This document shows, piece by piece, positions 1 through 64,000 of a DNA stretch of 64,000 bases; position 1 is the stretch's first letter; every line of letters starts with the position of its first letter. This DNA comes from Siphonodentalium dalli (taxonomy: Eukaryota > Mollusca > Scaphopoda > Gadilida > Siphonodentaliidae). A program made the translations under genes and the position numbers. The notes under the pieces were generated by a model, which did not search any database, was not told where the DNA came from, and saw nothing but the letters and a program-made list of their open reading frames with translations. The stretch lies in NCBI GenBank assembly GCA_032622095.1, contig CP136067.1, forward strand, positions 119,523,281 to 119,587,280, read 5' to 3'.

Positions 1-449
1 CTCCTCTCAATTACTATTTCAATGGCTTCCGGGGTCAAAAATATTTGATTCGAGTCGAGGAAGTCACCCATCAAAGCTCAGATTTGTTAGATATTGATTT
101 TAGAAATCTATTATTTTTCATTATCGGGAATACTATCTGGCCCAGAACTCAGTCAAAATTGCGTTAAAATTACCACTTGATTTTAGAGTTATTCATCCTT
201 GTCTGTTTGAATAGATTTGGAGTACACATCCAGAGCAGATTACGGCAGTTATTAGTACTCATCTCGAGTGCATAACAAATTTCAAAAATCAATATCTAAT
301 AACTCTGAGCTTTGTTTGATGGGTTCCCCGACTCGAATCAAATATTTTTTACCCCCAAAGCCAAAGAAATAGTAATATAGGACCCTCTTATCGGATTGTT
401 GTTGTTGGAATCTGTTGAGATGGGGACCCTCTTTACGGATTGAGTACCT
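1..449. mobile_element. TTAA MITE (AGGTACTC family), left end outside window
   Basis: Large inverted repeat: GGCTTCCGGGGTCAAAAATA near 26 matches the inverse near 340. The right end GGATTGAGTACCT is followed by TTAA (450-453). Same family as 32656-32962. The true left end lies beyond the window start. Confidence 0.65.
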
Positions 450-1568
450 TTAAATACAGTACAATTAATACCTTATCAGGTCCCCTCAATATAGAATTTC
501 CACTGTGCTAAACATTTATCTCAGTCATTTATATGCTTCATTGAATGGGATTTCTACTATCATAATGAATATGAACTCCATATTAAATTTTGGGTATTAC
601 CAAAAAAATTAACTTCACAGCAGAATTGATGAGTTTTAAATTTTCTCAGCAGATAATATTTCCATGGTGCTACAATACTAATAAAACACATATATTCTAT
701 AAGTTGGCTGTAATGCACCTAATAAGAAGAACATATGTTTGACTTTGGAAATAGAGATATGCTCAGCCTGTAATCCTGTACAGATAATCTGCATTGTATG
801 AATGTAGCTTCAGTACCAATTATTGGATTGTAATGTGATTTGGTACTACTGTGACAATATACCAGCATGGGAAGAAGGATATCCACATACAAACTATTTT
901 ATCCATTAATTAACATCCATTCAAACTTTCAGCACTGCACCCTTTCCAAACTGCTAATCAGGAAATATGTCATGCTAATATGCATTACAGTTGTAATAAA
1001 TAAGCCAATCGTGAAATTGATCAATAATCAGGTGATACATGTACGAAGCCTTTAAATATTTATCATTGTATTAATTCTCAATTTTCAGAATTCATAATTT
1101 CGGTCTCCAAAAAAAGAGATGTGGGACATCATGAAGGAGACTGACGTTATTGCTCAAAATATGCTCAAAGTGTACAAATGAGGGGGGGGGGGGGATCAAT
1201 TTGCATAAAACAAAGAAAGCAGAGTAAAGTTGCTTAATTTAGCCTTAAATGTGTTAAATTGAAGCCTTGAAGGAAATTTCATCAATGATTCTTGGAAATC
1301 TTAATTTGTCCTTTTATTGTTTATGAATCACCAGGACACCAACAAAAGTAAAGAAAAGAATTCGATCAGGATAGAATGTTATATATTAATTACTGTATTG
1401 TTATAGCCTGAATTTCCTCTGGCCTTCACATGTCATTGTAACCGAGTGAAAGATAGAGTTAAAAAAACATCAAAATAATTGTGAGCAAATGGTGAGGCCT
1501 TCCTAAGCAGCATTTTAAGTCATAACCAGAAGACTGTACAATTCAGTAACTTGAGGGTTAATATTACT

Positions 1569-1915
1569 ATTAGCGTTTATATGATAATTTATAAATTATA
1601 TTTGAACGCTAAGAAAACGCTAAGGAATTGCAATAGTATATTTGCCAACATACCAACAATATGCAAATGAGGTAAGCATTCAAACGCTAATTTTAGCGTT
1701 CGAACGCTAAGCTCATAAATATTTCACCCAATATATATGCATAAATATTTCACCCATACAATGATACACGCTAACCAAACGCTAAGATATCGTTTGAACG
1801 CTAAGCTTAACATTTGTTTGTCCCATTCATCTTAGTGTTTCTTTTATGCATTTGAACGCTAAGAAAACGCTAAGGATAATTGCTAAGCAAACGCTACATA
1901 ATGAATGGCGTTCGG
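1569..1915. repeat. cluster of AACGCTA motifs in both orientations
   Basis: About a dozen copies of AACGCTA(A) or its inverse, several in direct pairs such as GAACGCTAAGAAAACGCTAA (twice, ~1606 and ~1855), with unequal spacing. The DNA between the motifs is not repeated. No ORF. Could be a transposon subterminal binding-site cluster or a degenerate satellite seed. Confidence 0.6.
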
Positions 1916-2604
1916 TTTTGGTAAGGCCTAAGGAGTAAGGCCGGTGCAGTCACTCACTGCCACTGGCCAGTGGCAGTGGCCTCGATATCAGTCAAAGTGT
2001 TGGTGACACTAACAGACAAAACTGACAGTCACAATGCCTGTACTGATTTTGTTTAGTGTATAGACCTAAATATTAAGTTAATTTATATATAAATAATTAG
2101 CCTAATCAGGATTGAAAAAAAGAAATTCCAAAATTGACCCAAATTCAAATTGAGAGTCTACTAAATTATAAATAGGCGCCAATTCAAGGAGTTAAAATCT
2201 AACAATATAGAATTATCATAAGCAGATAATTCACACAAAAATATTGTATGCTTACCTCAATGCTGAACAACGAAAAACTACTGGAAAGATCAGGACAAAC
2301 GATACTATAAGACCAAGCACCTGCAAAGATTAGTAAACAGTTGCTATGGACGATGGTAACATCCGGTCAATCAGATAAGTTCAATATCCGGCAAATATTA
2401 GTACCGTTCTAATATCCGGTTTCCGTTTAATCAAGCTCTCTCAGCACCACATTACCACAATAGCCGACAGCGGATAATTATGAAATCATATAATGCTGAT
2501 TCAATAATTGGTAAAAACATGAGACCCAATCGGGAAGGTTCCACGTGGATGTCTCGGTTGGACTAGAGTGGTAGGCCTACAATGATTTTTTTAATGGCAT
2601 CTCA

Positions 2605-3099
2605 ATAGCGCCGAACAACGACAGGCACATTTTGTGTAACTATGAAAAGGACAAGACAAAGCTGGAGAAGGTGCAACGCAAAGGAGCAAGATTTATAAAA
2701 CAGGACTACCGAACGAGAGAGAAAGGCTGTGTAACATCAATGCTAAGTGAACTTCAACTACCATCCCTAGAAGCAAGAAGAAAGGAACAGAGACTGACAC
2801 TATTTTACAAAGTGGTAAAGGGATCAGCCCCGGGTATCAACTCCGAACACTACCTAAGAAACTACCGCCCAAAGAGGAAAAAGAAACCCACAAAATTCAA
2901 GGACTTTGTTAGTGACAACATCGTGGAGAAACTAACCACAAATAACGAAAGTGCCTACGAACCAATTCATACAAACACAGACCAATACAGATATTCCTTC
3001 TTCCCGAGGACTGTACTTGACTGGAACAAACTGGACAACAGCACAGTCAATGCCGCCGACCTAGAAACATTCAAGGCGGCTCTGGGAGAACAAAAATAG
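2605..3099 (+). pseudogene. C-terminal end of a non-LTR reverse transcriptase
   Basis: The open frame 2632-3099 (no ATG needed; it continues from a lost upstream part) reads KLEKVQRKGARFI, SMLSELQLPSLEARRKEQRL, then FFPRTVLDWNKL and a final FKAAL. This is the conserved tail of CR1/L2/Jockey-type ORF2 proteins, after the RT domain. The 5' end is truncated near 2600, as usual for LINE copies. The frame is intact for 155 codons, so insertion was fairly recent. Region 3140-3180 has repeats of ACTACAGATACA, a typical short-repeat 3' tail. Confidence 0.75.
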
Positions 3100-3180
3100 C
3101 GCTCCTCACACCGTCCTGTAAAAGCCAGCTTTGGTCACTAGGACGTAACAACTACAGATACAACTACAGATACAGAACTG

Positions 3181-4499
3181 TTGGCGTTTCCCCACGTTGA
3201 ATCGTCTATGAGTTAGTAAGAATCCGAGCGTCGTTGTTTCTCCGAGTTCTAAAGTAAAGAACATCTGGGATTTTCAGAGAAAGGACATGACCATTTAACA
3301 TGATATTTTATATCAGAATTAAAACCAAGATGTAGGCTACAGCATAACGGAGACCAAGAGAAATCCGATAGCTAATTATATAGTGATCAGCATTCTGGGA
3401 TTCACACCCTCAGCTATACAAGTGTCAAGCTTTTATGGTGGATCCAAGAGGAGATAGAAGTAGACTCGCCGGTGAATACTTGTAACAGACAATCAGTAAT
3501 TCTTAAGATATATTCTTTGCAAGAACAACGAGGTCTAGCTATTAAGCCTAATATGGATGATCATTAATTGGGTGACTGGGATCCAGATTTATTGAAACGT
3601 GGTCGACCGACCAAGAAGGGGCCAAGTGAAATTACTGAAACACAATAAAACATCTTCTCTGGAACAACATGTTTGCTTAATCTGACATTTGGTGCAAAGG
3701 GCCCTTTGGTGGTTGGGATTCAGATTCAGCGATCGACTGACCCATCAAAAAGTGACGGAGCCAGTTGACTTAACACTTAAAAAATTCCATCTAAAGACAT
3801 CATTAAAAGGTCTCCTTCATAGAAACTATTCTAGTTGTAGAAATTATACACGGTCTATTTATCTTCGTCTATTCTTAATTATAATTGAACTTTCCGATCT
3901 AGTGAACAATTAACTATATTATGATTTTTGTTGTTGCAAAAGTTATACCCAGTTGGCTCAACTTCTTTTGTAAATGATAATCATTCATCAGGGGACCGGG
4001 ATTTATAATTGTTCTGTACTTCAAATGGGAATGGCTGGTCAAATATAGCGACAGATCTTGACGACATATATAATTTTACACCTCCCTATAAATAATTAAT
4101 TTAAATTCCTTTATAACAAACTATTTTGCTGTTGAATTGAAGTTGGTATCTAGATTCTCATAACCAGAGATTCTTCATTTTATGAGCTACGTACAGTAGG
4201 CCTATATATGTTGTGGTCGTATCCAGGCTACTATGAAGGTAGTTTAAATATATCGAGGCATGTGACATTGTGCTCGTAGTTAGTTCAAGTATTTATCGAC
4301 ATATCTTCGATACCGGGAAAAATTAAAAAGCTTAAAATTTTAATTTAGGATAATTAATTGCACAGGGGTCCGGGATTTTTTTATATTTTAAAATAATATA
4401 ATAATTAAAATAAACTAAAAATCCTGGACTCCTGTGGATAATTGCGATTAAGCGCAATTTTGCAATTAAAAATTTCGCTTATATTATAAGTTCAATTAT
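3181..4499. other. no recognised feature
   Basis: AT-rich sequence between the LINE tail and the presumed ERK promoter. It has several short AT palindromes around 4310-4430 (GGTCCGGGATTTTTTTATAT against its inverse), probably a small foldback element. Confidence 0.4.
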
Positions 4500-4804
4500 T
4501 TTAATGCATGCATGTAAAACTGGCCTCCCATAATAAGCTAGCGGCTTAATAAGCTATTGGTACCAGGGAATATACAGACTCAGTCCACCATACTTAAGTG
4601 TGCGTAGGGTAGCCATAAGCATGGTACATCTACGAAGTTCGTGACACAAGTTAAAAGTTACAAGTTACAAGACTTAAGTGCGTGTTGCTTCATTACGAAC
4701 GTCCTGCTTGAGCACAATAAATTGACCTATATTTTAACAGGGAGCCTGCATGACGTAAGTCACGTGGCCCGCTGACCTATATTTATCCAGCAATATTTTT
4801 CAAA
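4500..4804 (+). promoter_or_regulatory. presumed ERK promoter / 5' UTR
   Basis: The 50 bases before the start codon contain TGACGTAA (4751-4758, CRE/ATF-like) and, two bases later, CACGTG (4761-4766, E-box), then a TATATTTA stretch. The start codon context is CAAAATGG, with A at -3 and G at +4, which fits a good metazoan start. I cannot place the transcription start or rule out an upstream non-coding exon. The motifs are seen; their function is inferred. Confidence 0.35.
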
Positions 4805-62092
<57,288 letters not shown>

Positions 62093-62267
62093 GTGAGTTT
62101 GAAGAATGTGATTTTTCAATTATTGAGCTCTTTTCAGCTTAATTCCAACTGGAAAATCTTTAAATTTATTTTAAATATTGAGAGCTGATTGACATAGAAA
62201 ATGAATATAATACTCTAAAAGATATTCTCCAGTTCCATAAGGAGTATTCGATATCTGGAATTTATGT

Positions 62268-62860
62268 GTACCCATACCATAGTATGGTACACATAGTGTC
62301 GACGTCCGGATTGACCACTCGTCGTTCGTCCGTCCATCTGTCCGTCTGTCTGTAGACACTTTACGTGTAATGCGATAACTCAAACATTTTCTATCTGATC
62401 AGAACCAAATTTTGTATATGGGTTTCTCAGACCAAAATACAGATCGAGTTCGAATATATGGGTTTGATCCGAGTTTTTTTTACAGAGTTATGGCCCTTTT
62501 TCGACTTAAAATTCACGCATTCTGCCATAACTCAAACATTTTTTATCTGATTGGAACCAAATTTGGTATGTGAGTTTCACAGCCCAAAATACAGATCGAG
62601 TTCTAATATGGGTTTGATCTGAATTATTTTAATAGAGTTATGACCCTTTCTCGAGAAAAAAAAAATGGATTTGCTCAATTTAACAACAAAAAATTTATTA
62701 AATTTGTTTTTTCAACTTTTATAATAATAAAAAAAAAATGTCATTGACACTTTCATTTGTTTTTCATTTAGATATTGATGATTATGATACAAGTTGATAA
62801 GAAGGTTCCCAATGTGTCCCTTTAAATATTTAGTAATGAAACAATAAATTAATTGTGTTA
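62268..62860 (+). mobile_element. second Helitron-like family, copy 4
   Basis: GTGTACCCATACCATAGTAT hairpin, GTCCGGATTGACCACTCGTC, a (GTCC/GTCT) stretch, two core units with CAGATCGAGTTCGAATATAT or CAGATCGAGTTCTAATATGG, then ATTGATGATTATGATACAAG. Lies just inside intron 10. Confidence 0.6.
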
Positions 62861-62996
62861 CTGTGTTGGGAGATCATGACACATGGTTGTAATTACATGT
62901 GACTGACAGATTGGCCAACATCTTCTGCTGTTAAAGTATTAGCCTTATACTTTGAATTGCTGTATAAACAGCCACTGGGATCATGTTAATCTTTAA

Positions 62997-63366
62997 AGTG
63001 ATGTGAAACACCCAGGTAGTGTGATCAACTAGAATTAGGGAATAATGTTGTTCAAAGTAGTAATTTGTTTAAATATTATATCCAAATAGACGATACATAC
63101 AACCATTCTTATATATTAATTAAATGCAGTGACTCTCGTTGGCGAATCGTTTTTATTAGTTTATCACCGATAGATGCGTCCCGATTCGAGTAGTAAATAT
63201 TTACAATTGAGCGTTGTTCAAACGATGTTTTCTATGGAGTGGTACGGTCGATTTGCTTCATATTTTCTGCGATGTTAGTATAATAATGTTACATTTCTCC
63301 AGTTGGAATAGTGCCCGAATACTAACTTATCAGTTTCACGCACCCGAACAAGTACATAAAATGTCT
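62997..63366. mobile_element. 370-bp TTAA MITE, second copy of 19217-19584
   Basis: Between TTAA at 62993-62996 and 63367-63370. Ends AGTGATGTGAAACAC and GTACATAAAATGTCT. Inverted relative to the copy inside the hAT transposase; length 370 against 368. Confidence 0.8.
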
Positions 63367-63911
63367 TTAATAATATCCACCAGTTAACTTTAATTTCCTT
63401 GTTTAACTTTTGTCATAAAAAAACAATTAAATTAAACAAAAAATAAATTTATTGACACTTTCATTTGTTTTCATTTAGATATCCAGTTCTTACATCTGCT
63501 ATCTTTATAATGGTCTGAGTGATCCTAACAATACTGTGTGCACTGGTCTTCTGTAACATAACCTACCCAGGACTAATGTAAAATACCTAAAATCCACATG
63601 TTATAAAGAGCAATAACTCCCAGGAGGCTAGCAATATTTGTTTATCAGATACCACCTGTTAAACTCTCCCATGTATTATGATGCTCATTTATCAACTATG
63701 ACAGGTTAAGGCCAGCTGGCAGACATTATTATCCCCACAGACTATTTTAAATATATGCATTGTGCTCCTAGGTATCTGATTCCATCATATGTGTATAACA
63801 ACCCCTTGTCAAGTTGTCTTGATAATTTGCTATTATGTTTGTGGGGCTGCTGACTTGCTATGATGTTGGTAGGGCAAACTGATGCTGTTGAGAAAAATTA
63901 ACGCTATTTTT

Positions 63912-64000
63912 ATGTGTACTCATACATTGTATGGTACACATAGTGTCGACATCCGGATTGACCACTCGTCGATCGTAAATGTAGATCTGTCTGTCTGTGT
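63912..64000 (+). mobile_element. second Helitron-like family, copy 5 (start only)
   Basis: ATGTGTACTCATACATTGTA hairpin, then GTCGACATCCGGATTGACCA; cut off by the window end. Confidence 0.6.

Noticed and set aside
867-1055. 62-codon ORF near the window start
   Set aside because: Low-complexity, AT-driven composition with no similarity that I recognise.

Overview
The window is metazoan nuclear DNA: AT-rich, intron-dominated, and packed with nested transposable elements. One host gene is certain, an ERK-type MAP kinase (MAPK1/ERK2 orthologue) on the + strand. Its ten visible coding exons lie between 4805 and 62092 and together encode 360 codons plus one base. All exon phases join, and residue numbering matches human ERK2 (catalytic Lys54, Glu71, Asp149, Asp167; activation loop Thr185-Glu186-Tyr187). 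A last short 3' exon probably lies beyond the window. The repeat types (Helitron-like 'pearl' elements with ~160-bp core repeats, many foldback MITEs, ZBED-type hAT, Harbinger) suggest a marine invertebrate, most likely a mollusc or another lophotrochozoan. That assignment is inference.

Layout. 1-4804: upstream repeats (a TTAA-flanked MITE end, an AACGCTA motif cluster, a 5'-truncated LINE tail) and the presumed ERK promoter. 4805-4923: exon 1. Intron 1 (9.9 kb) holds a hAT element with perfect 8-bp target duplications, itself split by a Harbinger-like element, next to an orphan promoter-like cassette. 14819-14945: exon 2. Intron 2 (20 kb) begins with a 2.6-kb array of ~160-bp repeats, followed by a hAT transposase pseudogene interrupted by a TTAA MITE, a Tc1 remnant, and a second Helitron-like family with nested insertions. 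34922-34977: exon 3. Introns 3-8 separate exons 4-9 and are mostly MITEs. Intron 9 (8.4 kb) holds a dead antisense LINE; a Harbinger-like element sits in its ORF2, and a second Harbinger-like element, carrying a gene fragment and a promoter-like block, sits inside the first. 61978-62092: exon 10.

Two of the ERK introns (3 and 6) have textbook minor-spliceosome (U12-type) signals at both ends, unlike the other eight. The window also records insertion order and target preference unusually well: TAA/TTA/TCA for Harbinger, TTAA for several MITE families, TA for the palindromic CAGTAATG family, and 8-bp duplications for hAT. In two cases the target can be checked inside the window, from a paralogous empty site and from a reading frame that rejoins once the insert is removed.

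No rRNA, convincing tRNA, CRISPR array or prokaryotic operon is present. Most short ORFs fall inside repeats and were left out.
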